NCBI RefSeq assembly: GCF_008635795.1
Contig: NZ_VWRQ01000026.1
Span: 29,181 to 93,180, forward strand
Length of the DNA: 64,000 bases
Direction: 5' to 3'
Source of the DNA: Paenibacillus tepidiphilus
GTDB taxonomy: Bacteria > Bacillota > Bacilli > Paenibacillales > Paenibacillaceae
The notes beneath the pieces are model-generated. The model saw only the letters and a list, made by a program, of their open reading frames with translations. It was not told where the DNA came from and did not search any database. Position 1 is the stretch's first letter. Every line of letters starts with the position of its first letter. Below are positions 17,177 to 26,160 of this stretch, piece by piece. The position numbers and the translations under genes are program-made.

Positions 17177-19321
17177 ATGAAATCTTACAGTAAATGGATC
17201 GGTACCGCAGCTCTATCAGTCAGCCTGGTGCTTGGCACGGCCCTGCCTGCCCTGGCCGCCCCGGATACCAGCGTAAGCAACAAGCTCAATTACAGCACGG
17301 ATGTAATCTATCAGATTGTCACAGACCGGTTTGTAGACGGCAACACTGCCAACAATCCGGCCGGAGCCGCCTTCAGCGCGAACAAATCGAATTTGAAGCT
17401 GTATTTTGGCGGAGACTGGCAAGGCATTATCAATAAAATCAATGACGGATATCTGACGGGAATGGGCGTTACGGCCATCTGGATTTCCCAGCCGGTGGAG
17501 AATATCACCTCGGTCATTAACTATTCCGGTGTGAACAACGCCGCTTATCACGGCTATTGGGCCCGTGATTTCAAGAAGACGAATGCCGCCTTCGGCAGCT
17601 TCAGTGATTTTCAGAATCTGATCACGACGGCCCATGCCCATAATATCAAAGTTATTATCGACTTTGCCCCGAATCATACCAGCCCGGCTTCGTCGACGGA
17701 TGCCAGCTTCGCCGAGAACGGCGCACTCTACAATAACGGAAGCCTGCTCGCCAAATACGGCAGCGATCCGAACAACCTGTTCCACCATAACGGAGGTACT
17801 GACTTCTCCACTATTGAAAGCGGCATTTACCGTAACCTCTACGACCTGGCGGACATTAACCAGAACAACGCGGCCATTGACACCTACTTCAAGGAAGCGA
17901 TCCAGCTGTGGCTGAACATGGGCGTGGACGGTATCCGCTTCGATGCAGTGAAGCATATGCCTGAGGGCTGGCAAAAGAGCTACGTCTCCTCCATTTACAG
18001 CAGCGCCAATCCGGTCTTTACCTTCGGAGAGTGGTTCCTCGGCGTCGATGAAATCAGCAGCGAGAACATCAAATTCGCCAATAACAGCGGGATGCACCTG
18101 CTGGATTTCGCTTATGCGCAGGAAGTCCGCGAGGTGTTTAAGGACAAAACCGAATCCATGACCGATCTGAATTCGGTCCTGACCTCCACAGCCTCCAGTT
18201 ACAATTATCTCAACAACATGGTAACCTTTATCGACAACCATGATATGGACCGGTTTCAGGTGGCCGGAGCCAGCACCAGACCTACCGAGCAGGCACTGGC
18301 GCTCACCTTGACCTCCCGTGGGGTTCCGGCGATTTATTACGGCACCGAGCAGTACATGAGCGGAGTCGGTGACCCGAATAACCGGGCGATGATGACAGGC
18401 TTTAATACCAATACCAACGCTTATAAGCTGATCCAGGCGCTGGCTCCACTGCGCAAATCCAACCCGGCGATTGCTTACGGCTCAACCACGCAGCGCTGGG
18501 TGAATGATGATGTGTTCATCTTTGAACGCAAATTTGGCAAGAGCGTTGCTCTCGTTGCCATTAACCGCAACACCTCCCTGTCTTATCCGATCACGGGTCT
18601 GCTGTCTTCGCTCCCGGGAGGAACCTACACGGATGTACTCGGCGGTCTTCTGGGCGGCGGCTCCATCACCGCAAGCTCCACCGGTGCGGTGACCAACTTC
18701 ACCCTGGCCGCCGGCGGAACGGCGGTCTGGCAGTACACCGCACCGGAGACTACGCCAACCGTCGCCAATGTCGGCCCAACCATGGGCAAGCCGGGCAATA
18801 CGGTAACTATCGACGGCCGCGGCTTCGGCTCCGGCAGCGGCACAGTATACTTCGGCACAACGGCAGCTACCGGCGCGAACATCGTCAGCTGGGAGGATAC
18901 GCAGATTAAAGTGAAGATCCCTGCCGTTGCGGCAGGCACTACAACCGTATCCGTGAAGACTGCGGCGAATGTGACCAGCAACAGCTTCAGCAACTACAAA
19001 GTGTTGACCGCCGACCAGGTCACCGTACGGTTCAAGGTCAATAACGCCACAACAACGCTTGGCAGCAATGTCTATCTGACCGGCAACGTCGCCGAGCTTG
19101 GCTCGTGGACTCCGGCCACGGCCGTCGGCCCGCTGTACAATGTGGTCGAGGCTGCCTATCCGACCTGGTATTTCGATGTCAGTGTTCCGGCCGGTGCCAG
19201 CCTGCAGTTCAAATTCCTGAAGGTGGCCGGCAGCACCGTTACCTGGGAAGGCGGCAACAACCATACGTACACCGCGCCTGCCAGCGGTGTCGGTGAAGTC
19301 ACGGTAGATTGGCAGAACTAA
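17177..19321 (+). CDS. cgt: Cyclomaltodextrin glucanotransferase, secreted
   Basis: 714 residues. A Sec signal peptide (MKSYSKWIGTAALSVSLVLG...ALA, 27 residues) precedes the mature start APDTSVSN, typical of CGTases. Domains A/B carry the GH13 catalytic residues: Asp in GVDGIRFDAVKHM, Glu in FTFGEWFLG and Asp in FIDNHDMDRF (Asp229, Glu257 and Asp328 in B. circulans numbering). The subsite tyrosine of CGTases is seen in ENGALYNNG. Domains C, D (IPT-like) and the C-terminal CBM20 starch-binding domain (VRFKVNNATTTLGSNVYLTGN...VTWEGGNNHTY) follow. It converts starch to cyclodextrins outside the cell. ATG 17177 follows GGAGACGCCCA. No cyclodextrin transporter is nearby. Confidence 0.96.
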   Translation: MKSYSKWIGTAALSVSLVLGTALPALAAPDTSVSNKLNYSTDVIYQIVTDRFVDGNTANNPAGAAFSANKSNLKLYFGGDWQGIINKINDGYLTGMGVTAIWISQPVENITSVINYSGVNNAAYHGYWARDFKKTNAAFGSFSDFQNLITTAHAHNIKVIIDFAPNHTSPASSTDASFAENGALYNNGSLLAKYGSDPNNLFHHNGGTDFSTIESGIYRNLYDLADINQNNAAIDTYFKEAIQLWLNMGVDGIRFDAVKHMPEGWQKSYVSSIYSSANPVFTFGEWFLGVDEISSENIKFANNSGMHLLDFAYAQEVREVFKDKTESMTDLNSVLTSTASSYNYLNNMVTFIDNHDMDRFQVAGASTRPTEQALALTLTSRGVPAIYYGTEQYMSGVGDPNNRAMMTGFNTNTNAYKLIQALAPLRKSNPAIAYGSTTQRWVNDDVFIFERKFGKSVALVAINRNTSLSYPITGLLSSLPGGTYTDVLGGLLGGGSITASSTGAVTNFTLAAGGTAVWQYTAPETTPTVANVGPTMGKPGNTVTIDGRGFGSGSGTVYFGTTAATGANIVSWEDTQIKVKIPAVAAGTTTVSVKTAANVTSNSFSNYKVLTADQVTVRFKVNNATTTLGSNVYLTGNVAELGSWTPATAVGPLYNVVEAAYPTWYFDVSVPAGASLQFKFLKVAGSTVTWEGGNNHTYTAPASGVGEVTVDWQN

Positions 19322-19337
19322 AGACGTTATGCAGAAT

Positions 19338-19377
19338 AAAGCAGCGGCACTTCCGAAGAGGAAGATGCCGCTGCTTT
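19338..19377. terminator. Bidirectional terminator between cgt and the DinB-like gene
   Basis: AAAGCAGCGGCA...TGCCGCTGCTTT makes a long stem with an inner TTCC/GGAA pair. A/T-rich tails flank it on both strands, so it can end both the cgt transcript and the convergent gene. Confidence 0.85.
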
Positions 19378-19381
19378 ATCT

Positions 19382-19852
19382 TTATTGCAATGTTCTAAGG
19401 TGGCGCTTGATGGCCAGAATGGCTCCGAGATGCAGCCCCTCATGAAAGATCGTTCTAACCAGAACCTGGCTGACCGTGAACATCCCCATTTCCGTTTCAG
19501 GGAATACCTCCTCCATGCGTTCCCCGTACGTTTGACGAATCGCCAGCGGCTGCTGCCGGAGCAGGGTCTTAAGCTCATCCAGCGAAGGGGTCAGCTCCGT
19601 AAAATCCGCCGGATTCGTGCCATACCCGAACCATTTCAAATATTCCGCCGGGATTGGCTGCCGCTCTCCGGTCAGCGCCTGGAGCCAAAGAAACTGATCG
19701 GTATACAGATGCCCCAGATTCCAGTGGATATTGTTGTTAAAACCGGAAGGTATGATTTCCGCCTCAGCATCCGAAATGTCCGCTACAACACCAAGCAGCT
19801 CGCTGCGGTACGCAGTCAACTGCTCAAACAGAACTTCATGTCCTCTATCCAC
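19382..19852 (-). CDS. DinB-fold protein, second copy type
   Basis: 156 residues, DinB/YfiT superfamily: FNNNIHWNLGHLYTDQFLWL and IFHEGLHLGAILAIKRHL carry the histidines expected at the metal site. The GTG at 19852 is chosen because AGGAGG lies 6 bases upstream, directly after the stop codon of the lipoprotein gene. The in-frame ATG at 19936 would overlap that gene and has no ribosome site. It is not closely similar to the DinB-like protein at 16356. Last gene of a three-gene set. Confidence 0.75.
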   Translation of the reverse strand: MDRGHEVLFEQLTAYRSELLGVVADISDAEAEIIPSGFNNNIHWNLGHLYTDQFLWLQALTGERQPIPAEYLKWFGYGTNPADFTELTPSLDELKTLLRQQPLAIRQTYGERMEEVFPETEMGMFTVSQVLVRTIFHEGLHLGAILAIKRHLRTLQ

Positions 19853-19863
19853 AAATAACCTCC

Positions 19864-20121
19864 TCATTTGTTGTCCGGGTTGCGGACCGTTCCCTGCCGT
19901 CCGCCGAAGCCCGGTCTGCTTTCGTCCTCCTGCCATGCTCTGTCCATGCCCTGACCGGCTCCTCCGCGGACTCGGCCTCCCCCGTCGCCCGGCTGACCGC
20001 CGGACTGAAACCCTGATCCGGAGCTGTCGATGTGCTGTGCCGTGACAGCCTCGCAGGACGTTAAGAGCGCTGAAGCCAGCAGCCCCGCCAAGAGCAGCAA
20101 AATACGCTTACGAACGCACAT
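19864..20121 (-). CDS. Small glycine-rich lipoprotein
   Basis: 85 residues. A signal peptide (MCVRKRILLLLAGLLASALL) ends in the lipobox LTSC, so Cys23 should be lipid-modified and the protein anchored outside the membrane. The mature part is short, hydrophilic and rich in Gly, Arg and Ser, with no recognisable domain. Its start overlaps the end of the membrane glycosyltransferase gene by 14 bp, which suggests a shared transcript and perhaps shared function. Function unknown. Confidence 0.6.
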   Translation of the reverse strand: MCVRKRILLLLAGLLASALLTSCEAVTAQHIDSSGSGFQSGGQPGDGGGRVRGGAGQGMDRAWQEDESRPGFGGRQGTVRNPDNK

Positions 20122-21682
20122 GTCGGGTCCCCCTCATCATAAGTGGAATCATGCAGCGGTACAAGTCTTTGAAGCCCATACAGGATAGCACAATCAAAAG
20201 TGGATAGACCGGGAACAGGTAGCGCGATTTAATTTCCCACAGGAGATAGAAACCAACAAACCCCAGAATCACAAGCACGAGCGGTACTTCGGCGGTCCGG
20301 CCTGTGCGTATGCTGCCGATCAGCCTGACGACCGTACCGGCATACATCACAAGATTGAGCGCATACGCGAACCAGATCAGGCCGATGCGGTACAGCGAAT
20401 CTCCGGCGAAGGCATGCGTAAAGACAGTGGTATAGCTGTAGCGGTCCAGCAGCATCCCGGTCCCCCGGCCCGCAGCAGCCGAGCCGTCATTGCCGATCCC
20501 ATAACGTTCCATCTGATAGGTCCCCTCCGTCCAGGTCCAGATCAGCTTCTTGTAATACGTCCGGACCAGCTCGCCCGCACTTGCTTCGGATAAAGTGCTG
20601 CGGATGTTCTCTTTGAACAGCTCCGTGCTTGCCTCCTTGTTATAGCCCGCTTCTCTTTGATAAATATTATAGCTGGCCCGGTTGTCCCAGAATCCGAACG
20701 TCTCCTGGTTAACGCCCATGTTCAGCCACATATAGACCGGTGCGGAATTAGCGTTGACCGGTTCTCCGACCACTCCGCTCCCCTGCAGCACGGCATTTTG
20801 TATCCAGCCTGGAACATTGAAGAGCACGGCTAAGATACCCAGCGCAATCAGCGTTCTCCGCAAGCCCACGGTTCGCACCTTCAGTAACAAACTTAATGCA
20901 ATGGCAATCAGGAAGATAACCCCGATACTGCGGAAATAGTTGCCGAGCGCCAGCAGGACTCCGCTGATTATAATGAGCTTCAGCGAACGCTGTTTCATAA
21001 ATCTGACGGCGAAATACAGGGCCAAGGTCAGAGCGGCGGTAGCTATCACATCATTGTATATAAAATTGCTCATCAGCACGGCAGGGACATAGGTGGCCGC
21101 GAACAGCAGCACCCCGTAATCCTGCTCCCCGTCTTTGCCGCTTAATTCCTTGTACAGCAGGTATATCATGAGCGAGGTTATGAGCATGAAGAGGATGTTG
21201 AATATTTTCAAGACCAGATAATTGTCCGGAAAAATAAACAGCAAGGTCTTTAAGTACAGCACCGTCGAGAAATTAAACGGAAACATATGCAGATAGCCCC
21301 CGGTCTGAAAGGAAGAATAATCGTTCCGGTACAGCATATCCAGCGCCAGGGAGAGAACAGTCTGTGAATCGTCCGTCGGCAAGCGGGGAAAAGCAAATAT
21401 CACCCCGACCTGAACCGCCAGAGAACCGAGCAGGATTAGCGGAATGACGAGCTTCGGACGGTATTTCCCCAGCTTCCGGCCCAAATAGAGCATGGCCAGA
21501 CCGGCAGCGGCAGCCGCAGCCACCCAAACGATCAGCAGACCGATCCGCTGGGACTCAAGCACAGGCGTATCACCGTAGACGGAATAGATATATTTTGCTC
21601 TGATCCAAAATGCCGAAGTAATGAAGAGGGCCAGGAAGAATGCGAGCAGGAGGTACAGCGCTTGATGAAATCTTTTGACCAT
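20108..21682 (-). CDS. Polytopic membrane glycosyltransferase, GT-C/PMT-like
   Basis: 524 residues with about 11-12 hydrophobic segments. An acidic motif after the first segments (PRLPTDDSQTVLSLALDML) is where GT-C enzymes carry their catalytic Asp. The long loop VNANSAPVYMWLNMGVNQETFGFWDN is typical of the large outside loop. Such enzymes move sugars from polyprenyl-phosphate donors to lipids or proteins on the outer face. Donor and acceptor are unknown. The adjacent lipoprotein gene overlaps its 3' end. The call is based on topology and the acidic motif rather than strong sequence recognition. Confidence 0.6.
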   Translation of the reverse strand: MVKRFHQALYLLLAFFLALFITSAFWIRAKYIYSVYGDTPVLESQRIGLLIVWVAAAAAAGLAMLYLGRKLGKYRPKLVIPLILLGSLAVQVGVIFAFPRLPTDDSQTVLSLALDMLYRNDYSSFQTGGYLHMFPFNFSTVLYLKTLLFIFPDNYLVLKIFNILFMLITSLMIYLLYKELSGKDGEQDYGVLLFAATYVPAVLMSNFIYNDVIATAALTLALYFAVRFMKQRSLKLIIISGVLLALGNYFRSIGVIFLIAIALSLLLKVRTVGLRRTLIALGILAVLFNVPGWIQNAVLQGSGVVGEPVNANSAPVYMWLNMGVNQETFGFWDNRASYNIYQREAGYNKEASTELFKENIRSTLSEASAGELVRTYYKKLIWTWTEGTYQMERYGIGNDGSAAAGRGTGMLLDRYSYTTVFTHAFAGDSLYRIGLIWFAYALNLVMYAGTVVRLIGSIRTGRTAEVPLVLVILGFVGFYLLWEIKSRYLFPVYPLLIVLSCMGFKDLYRCMIPLMMRGTRHVRS

Positions 21683-21794
21683 GAAATAACCCCTTTGCAG
21701 CAGCGTTGATGAACGTATTATAAACAGCCAATCTGAATACCAGATGAAAATGCGCTGAAAGGGGTCTGAATCTATTCCCGCCTAAACTCCAGAA

Positions 21795-21828
21795 CCAAAT
21801 AAAAGCGCCCCCACGGAGTGGAGACGCT
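21795..21828 (-). terminator. Terminator of the VOC-family gene
   Basis: On the minus strand AGCGTCTCCAC pairs with GTGGGGGCGCT (two G-U pairs) around a TCC loop, followed by TTTATTT. It lies 18 bp after the VOC stop codon. Confidence 0.75.
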
Positions 21829-21845
21829 GAAAATTCTCTTTGTAG

Positions 21846-22226
21846 TTACCGCTTCTCTATTACGGCAAAATAATTATTCTCATCATCGGCGAAATTGAAT
21901 ACCCGGCTTCCGGCCATCTCTACCAGATCACCGACGGTAATACCCTTCTCCTGAAAGGAAGCATACAGTCCGTCAACATTATCCGAATAAAACAGGATCG
22001 AAGGAGTGCCTGTATTCAGGTCCGGTTCATACTGCTCCACCCATTTCTTGTTCTGCAGCACAAAGGTCGTCTGCGCTCCCGCTTGCGGGGCGATTTCAAT
22101 CCAGCGCAGCCCCTCGCCCTGGTCCATTTCGGATACTACGGCAAAGCCGACTTTATCCCGCCAAAAACGTAAAGCGCGGTCTTGATCCTCCATGTAAAGC
22201 ATGACTTGTCCGATTTGCTGAATCAT
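21846..22226 (-). CDS. VOC (glyoxalase/bleomycin-resistance fold) protein
   Basis: 126 residues, a single-chain VOC protein built from two beta-alpha-beta-beta-beta units: QIGQVMLYMEDQDRALRFWRDKVGF and later PSILFYSDNVDGLYASFQEKGI...FNFADDENNYFAVIEK. Typical metal-ligand positions are only partly filled by His/Glu, so catalytic activity is uncertain. It may be a ring-cleavage, isomerase or drug-binding relative. Monocistronic with its own terminator. The 22227-22377 gap holds nothing recognisable. Confidence 0.75.
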   Translation of the reverse strand: MIQQIGQVMLYMEDQDRALRFWRDKVGFAVVSEMDQGEGLRWIEIAPQAGAQTTFVLQNKKWVEQYEPDLNTGTPSILFYSDNVDGLYASFQEKGITVGDLVEMAGSRVFNFADDENNYFAVIEKR

Positions 22227-22377
22227 TCGATTGCCCCCTGATGTTCGGATTAGCCGTCTCTGCCGGAGCTTGCCTGTATCCGGCCAGAGCTGCTCTCTTA
22301 ATATAAGCAGAATTACGGGGTCCGAACAAGGGCGGGCTGTCTGAAATGATCAGCTCTTCGGCTATTCCTCCCTGTTC

Positions 22378-22608
22378 TTAGCCCTTCGGCGGATAAGGAT
22401 CGTTGCCGTAGCTGATGGAATCCGATATTTTACCGTCCTTGTTATGAATTTTCAGCTCGGTTTCGGCTTTGCGGGCTTCCTCCTTGCCGCGCTCCTCCGC
22501 GTCTGCCTTGGTGCTGTGATGGCTAAGCTTCTCGCCGCCCTGCTGATTGTCCCAGCCGCCGTTCTCATTGGGGGTAACATGAACGTTATTCTTGCGTTTG
22601 TCTTCCAT
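22378..22608 (-). CDS. DUF2188 protein in the NHEJ operon
   Basis: 76 residues with the DUF2188 pattern NNVHVTPNENGGWDNQQGGEKLSHHSTKADAEERGKEEAR ending in DPYPPKG. These small acidic proteins are common in Bacillales and their function is not known. AAGGAGG lies just before ATG 22608. It follows the LigD polymerase-domain gene by 44 bp on the same strand, so it is probably transcribed with the end-joining genes. A role with the repair machinery is only suggested by position. Confidence 0.7.
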   Translation of the reverse strand: MEDKRKNNVHVTPNENGGWDNQQGGEKLSHHSTKADAEERGKEEARKAETELKIHNKDGKISDSISYGNDPYPPKG

Positions 22609-22652
22609 GGTAACTTCCTCCTTAGATAATAGATGATATTGGTAAATTCCAT

Positions 22653-23555
22653 TTAATCCAGCCTTAGACGCGATCCCTGCTTGCCGACAAAATCAAGTAC
22701 GGCATCCAGATTCTGCGGCGCAGCCTCTGCCAGCAAATCTCCGCGTACCTGCAACCGCTCCTCGATATTGAGCAGGTGAAACGCCTTCGGATCGGCATTC
22801 TGCCGCACTTCCTCCCAGGTCAGCGGCGTGCTGACCGTCGCTTCCGCACGGCCCCGCGGCGTGTAGGGGGCGGCTAAGCTTTTGCCCGCCGCGTGCTGGA
22901 CATAATCGATATAAATCCGGCCTTCCCGGTCACGCAGCCGGCGCTCCACCGTGAAGAGCTTCGGATACTTGTCCGCCAGATAATGCCCCGTGAAGGACCC
23001 CAGCTTGCGCAGCTGGTCGAACGTGTATCCCGGCTGCAGCGGGATGATGATCTGGACCCCGGTCGCTCCCGAGGTCTTCGGGACGGAAGCAATCCCCATG
23101 TCTACGAGCGTCTCGCCGATCAGCGACACCGCCTCCATCAGCCCGCTCTCCCCTCCTTCGCTGGGGTCAATATCCAGAACCCATTCCGCCGGCTCCTCCC
23201 CGCCGATAAATTCAAAGGACGGATGGAATTCCAGCGCATCTAGATTCCCAAGCCATAGCAGAGTAGACAGCGAATTTAAGTTCACATAGCGGATAGCATT
23301 GTGGTCGGCTGTGTCGACGAAATCCGGAAGGCCACCCGGCGCATTCTTTTGATAGAACGGCTTCTCGTCCACCCCGCCTGGATAACGGATTGTCGTCAAA
23401 TAGCGGTTCCGGCAGTAAGGGAGCAGGTAAGGTGCCAGCGCAATCAGCTTGCCCAGGTAATCCGCCTTGCGGATGCCTGCCTCCGGCCAGAGCAGCTTGC
23501 CCGGATGGGTAACGGCAATCCGGTTGCCCTCAACCTCAAGTTCATTGCTGCTCAT
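22653..23555 (-). CDS. ligD-pol: LigD-type polymerase/primase (AEP) domain protein
   Basis: 300 residues, a stand-alone LigD polymerase domain of the archaeo-eukaryotic primase superfamily. Family blocks include KLLWPEAGIRKADYL, PGGVDEKPFYQKN, the metal-binding VLDIDPS and SGATGVQIIIPL. It fills gaps and adds nucleotides at DNA ends during non-homologous end joining. The ATG overlaps the ligase-domain stop (ATGA, 23552-23555), so the two halves of what is one LigD protein in B. subtilis are here separate, coupled genes. Confidence 0.9.
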   Translation of the reverse strand: MSSNELEVEGNRIAVTHPGKLLWPEAGIRKADYLGKLIALAPYLLPYCRNRYLTTIRYPGGVDEKPFYQKNAPGGLPDFVDTADHNAIRYVNLNSLSTLLWLGNLDALEFHPSFEFIGGEEPAEWVLDIDPSEGGESGLMEAVSLIGETLVDMGIASVPKTSGATGVQIIIPLQPGYTFDQLRKLGSFTGHYLADKYPKLFTVERRLRDREGRIYIDYVQHAAGKSLAAPYTPRGRAEATVSTPLTWEEVRQNADPKAFHLLNIEERLQVRGDLLAEAAPQNLDAVLDFVGKQGSRLRLD

Positions 23556-24460
23556 CGGATAATCCCCTCCAGCTCCTGCAGTTTCGGTTGACGCAGCAGC
23601 CCGGCTTCGGTGACCTCCCGCCCGCTGACCTGAACGGTCAGCGGCTGCTTCAGCCAGCGGATATCGGCGCCGCGCAATCCCTCCGGCAATCCGGCCGGGA
23701 AATAGTCTGCGGCCCGGCCGCTCATATCCAGCCGGGCCAGCTGCGCCTTCGCGGACTCGTTCAGGCCGGACGAGATCCGGCCGAAATAACGGCCTTCCCG
23801 GACCATCGCCAGACTGGACAGCCGGCCTTCCTTGTACAGCACGGCCACAACCAGGGCCTCATAATGAAAGGAGGCTTTGCGCTTGTACCAGTCGGCATGA
23901 TCTTTGCCTGCGCGGTACAGGCTGCCGCTCCGCTTGGCGATTACACCCTCCCAGCCATGCTCGGCCACCCAGTTCCAGAGGGCTTCGCCATCCTCAAAGG
24001 TGTCCGCCAGGTATAACGGCGGCCCCCAATCAGCGGCCAGGGCGCGGAGCCGCCGGTTCCGCTCTTCAAACGGCAGGCCGCGCAGGTCCTCGCCGTCTTC
24101 GTACAGCAGATCGAAGAGCACATACTGTACCGGCCTTTGCACGGCCGCCTGGGCGATAAGCTGCGGGTCCTGCAGCTTATCCCGCTTCTGCATCAGCTGG
24201 AAGCTGGGCCGGCCGGAGCCCGGCTCCAGAATAACGGCTTCCCCGTCCAGCACAAAGCTGCCGTGCTGCCGGGACAGCGCCGCCGCCAGCTCGGGATAGA
24301 CGGCCGTCTTGGGCAGCATTTGCTTCGACCACAGGGCAGCCCGGCCGTCCTGCACCGCCGCAATGGTCCGGAAGCCGTCCCATTTCAGCTGGTAACGCCA
24401 ATCCTCGCCCTGCGGAAGCTCGCGGACCAGTATCGGAGACATGGGCAGCAGCGGCTGCAT
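23552..24460 (-). CDS. ligD-lig: LigD-type ATP-dependent DNA ligase domain protein
   Basis: 302 residues. The nucleotidyltransferase motif KWDGFR (about residue 27) gives the adenylated lysine. Further ligase motifs are FVLDGEAVI, VLFDLLY, EGVIAKR and WYKRKA, followed by an OB-fold (LVVAVLYKEGRLSSLAM...FGRISSGL). It seals breaks in Ku-dependent end joining. It begins 3 bp after the ku stop and overlaps the polymerase-domain gene by 4 bp. Full ligase catalytic core present; no nuclease domain. Confidence 0.92.
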   Translation of the reverse strand: MQPLLPMSPILVRELPQGEDWRYQLKWDGFRTIAAVQDGRAALWSKQMLPKTAVYPELAAALSRQHGSFVLDGEAVILEPGSGRPSFQLMQKRDKLQDPQLIAQAAVQRPVQYVLFDLLYEDGEDLRGLPFEERNRRLRALAADWGPPLYLADTFEDGEALWNWVAEHGWEGVIAKRSGSLYRAGKDHADWYKRKASFHYEALVVAVLYKEGRLSSLAMVREGRYFGRISSGLNESAKAQLARLDMSGRAADYFPAGLPEGLRGADIRWLKQPLTVQVSGREVTEAGLLRQPKLQELEGIIR

Positions 24461-24463
24461 GCC

Positions 24464-25330
24464 TTAAGCTCCGGTACGCTTGGAGCGCCCTTTGCTGCGG
24501 TTTTTCGTCGCGGGTCCCTTCGTCTCCTTGCTCGTCCCTTTCCCTTTGTCTGTATGGTCGGCCGGCTTCAACTGCTTAAGGCTGGCCTGGAGCGCATCCA
24601 TCAGATCAAGCACATTGCCGACCTTCTCCTCCGGTGCGACCTTGACCTCGCGTCCTTCTATTTTGTCCTCAATAGCTTCCATCAGGCGCTCCCGGTATTC
24701 ATCCTTGTATTTCTCCGGCTCGAAGTCGCCGGTAAGCTGGCCGATCAGCGTCTTCGCCATATCCAGCTCGCGGCGGTCCACCTTCTCATCATCCGGCAGG
24801 CCCGGAATCTGCTTACGGTCGCGGATTTCCTCTTCGTAGAACATCGTAACCAGCGACAGCACACCGTCGACGACACGCACGGCTGCCAGACTGCTCTTCT
24901 GGCGGATCGTCACATTGGCGATGCCGATCTTCTCCGTTGCTTTCAAAGCCTCCACCAGCAGCTTGTATGCATGCACTCCCGTCTCTTCGGGCGACAAATA
25001 ATAGGTCTTCTGATAGTAAATCGGATCGATATCGGCGAGATCAACGAAGTCCAGAATCCGGATCTCCCGCGAAGTCTCGGAGGCCAGCTCCTCCAGCTCC
25101 TCCTTGTCGAAGGTAACGAAGTGCCCCTCCTCATATTCGTAGCCCTTGACGATATCGCTCCAGGCGACCTCCTGCTCGCATTTCGGGCAGGTACGGCTGT
25201 AATGGATCGGTTCATTGTATTCGCGGTGCAGCATCCGCAGCGGAATATCGTTGTCGTGAGTTGCGGTGTACATTTTGACAGGCACATTGACCAGTCCGAA
25301 GATGACAGCGCCCTTCCAGATCGTCTGCAT
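24464..25330 (-). CDS. ku: Ku DNA end-binding protein
   Basis: 288 residues, typical bacterial Ku: MQTIWKGAVIFGLVNVPVKMYTAT at the N-terminus, RTCPKCEQEV, the beta-barrel core and a lysine/arginine-rich tail (KGKGTSKETKGPATKNRSKGRSKR) of the kind that contacts DNA and LigD. Homodimers thread onto broken DNA ends and recruit the ligase. First gene of the ku-lig-pol-DUF2188 set; GAGGAGG precedes the ATG. In Bacillus this system works in spores and stationary phase; I saw no clear sigma-G promoter here. Confidence 0.95.
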   Translation of the reverse strand: MQTIWKGAVIFGLVNVPVKMYTATHDNDIPLRMLHREYNEPIHYSRTCPKCEQEVAWSDIVKGYEYEEGHFVTFDKEELEELASETSREIRILDFVDLADIDPIYYQKTYYLSPEETGVHAYKLLVEALKATEKIGIANVTIRQKSSLAAVRVVDGVLSLVTMFYEEEIRDRKQIPGLPDDEKVDRRELDMAKTLIGQLTGDFEPEKYKDEYRERLMEAIEDKIEGREVKVAPEEKVGNVLDLMDALQASLKQLKPADHTDKGKGTSKETKGPATKNRSKGRSKRTGA

Positions 25331-25533
25331 GCCGGTAACCTCCTCTGTTCAATTCGTCAATGCCCATTATTAACCGCTTTGACTATGGGACAATCAAGCG
25401 GCAGGCGGGTCCGGGGCTTCCTTCTTATGGCAGGGATGAAGAATTGGTAGATATGAAGAAGTGGTAGGCATGAAGTGTGCTGGAGCTGTCCTGCGGGTAT
25501 AGTGTTTAGAAAGAGAAGAAGGGAGAAGGTTCA

Positions 25534-26109
25534 ATGGGCGTGGAACAAACTGGACGTAGAGCGGTCTTTCTGGACCGGGATGGCGTACTAACCGAGGTCA
25601 AAACAAAGCGGGTCCGCTATGTTAACAAGCCGGAGGATGTCTATTTACTGCCGGGGGCGGCGGAAGCGGTGGCCGGCCTGCATCAGGCGGGCTATGCGGT
25701 CTATATCGTCACCAACCAGGGCGGTGTCGGGCTGGGGCGGATGAGCCGTTCAGCGCTGTCGGCGGTGCACGGGCGGCTGGAAGCGCTGCTGGCGGAGCGG
25801 GGCGCGCACATCGACGAGATCCTCGCCTGCACACACAGGCCGCAAGCAGGCTGCTCCTGCCGGAAGCCCCAGCCCGGCATGATCCTGGAGCTCGCAGAGC
25901 GGCACGGCATTGACTTGGCGCAGAGCTATATGGTCGGCGATATGGAGTCGGACATCCAGGCCGGGCAAGCGGCCGGTACGATGACGGTGCGCATCGCCGG
26001 CCGGAAGCGCCGGGCAGCGAAGCAGCCGGCGGCGGACCTTACAGCTTCCTCGCTGCTGGAGGCGGCCGTCCTTATAATCCGCCGGCTAGCCGGGAAGGCG
26101 GCGGATTGA
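25534..26109 (+). CDS. HAD-IIIA phosphatase, GmhB-like
   Basis: 191 residues. HAD motif I is FLDRDGVL, motif II IVTNQGGVG, and the conserved lysine and final aspartates lie in RKPQPGM and GDMESDIQAG. The zinc-loop CTHRPQAGCSC (CxH...CxC) is the mark of the D-glycero-heptose-bisphosphate phosphatase/histidinol-phosphatase subgroup. The substrate is probably a sugar or histidinol phosphate. GAAGGGAGAAGG precedes the ATG. Convergent with the MATE gene; no terminator was seen between them. The 203 bp upstream contain nothing recognisable. Confidence 0.85.
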   Translation: MGVEQTGRRAVFLDRDGVLTEVKTKRVRYVNKPEDVYLLPGAAEAVAGLHQAGYAVYIVTNQGGVGLGRMSRSALSAVHGRLEALLAERGAHIDEILACTHRPQAGCSCRKPQPGMILELAERHGIDLAQSYMVGDMESDIQAGQAAGTMTVRIAGRKRRAAKQPAADLTASSLLEAAVLIIRRLAGKAAD

Positions 26110-26160
26110 AGGAGTCCTCACATTGTTTATCGGCTAGAACTTCTCGTCATATCGTCGGCC

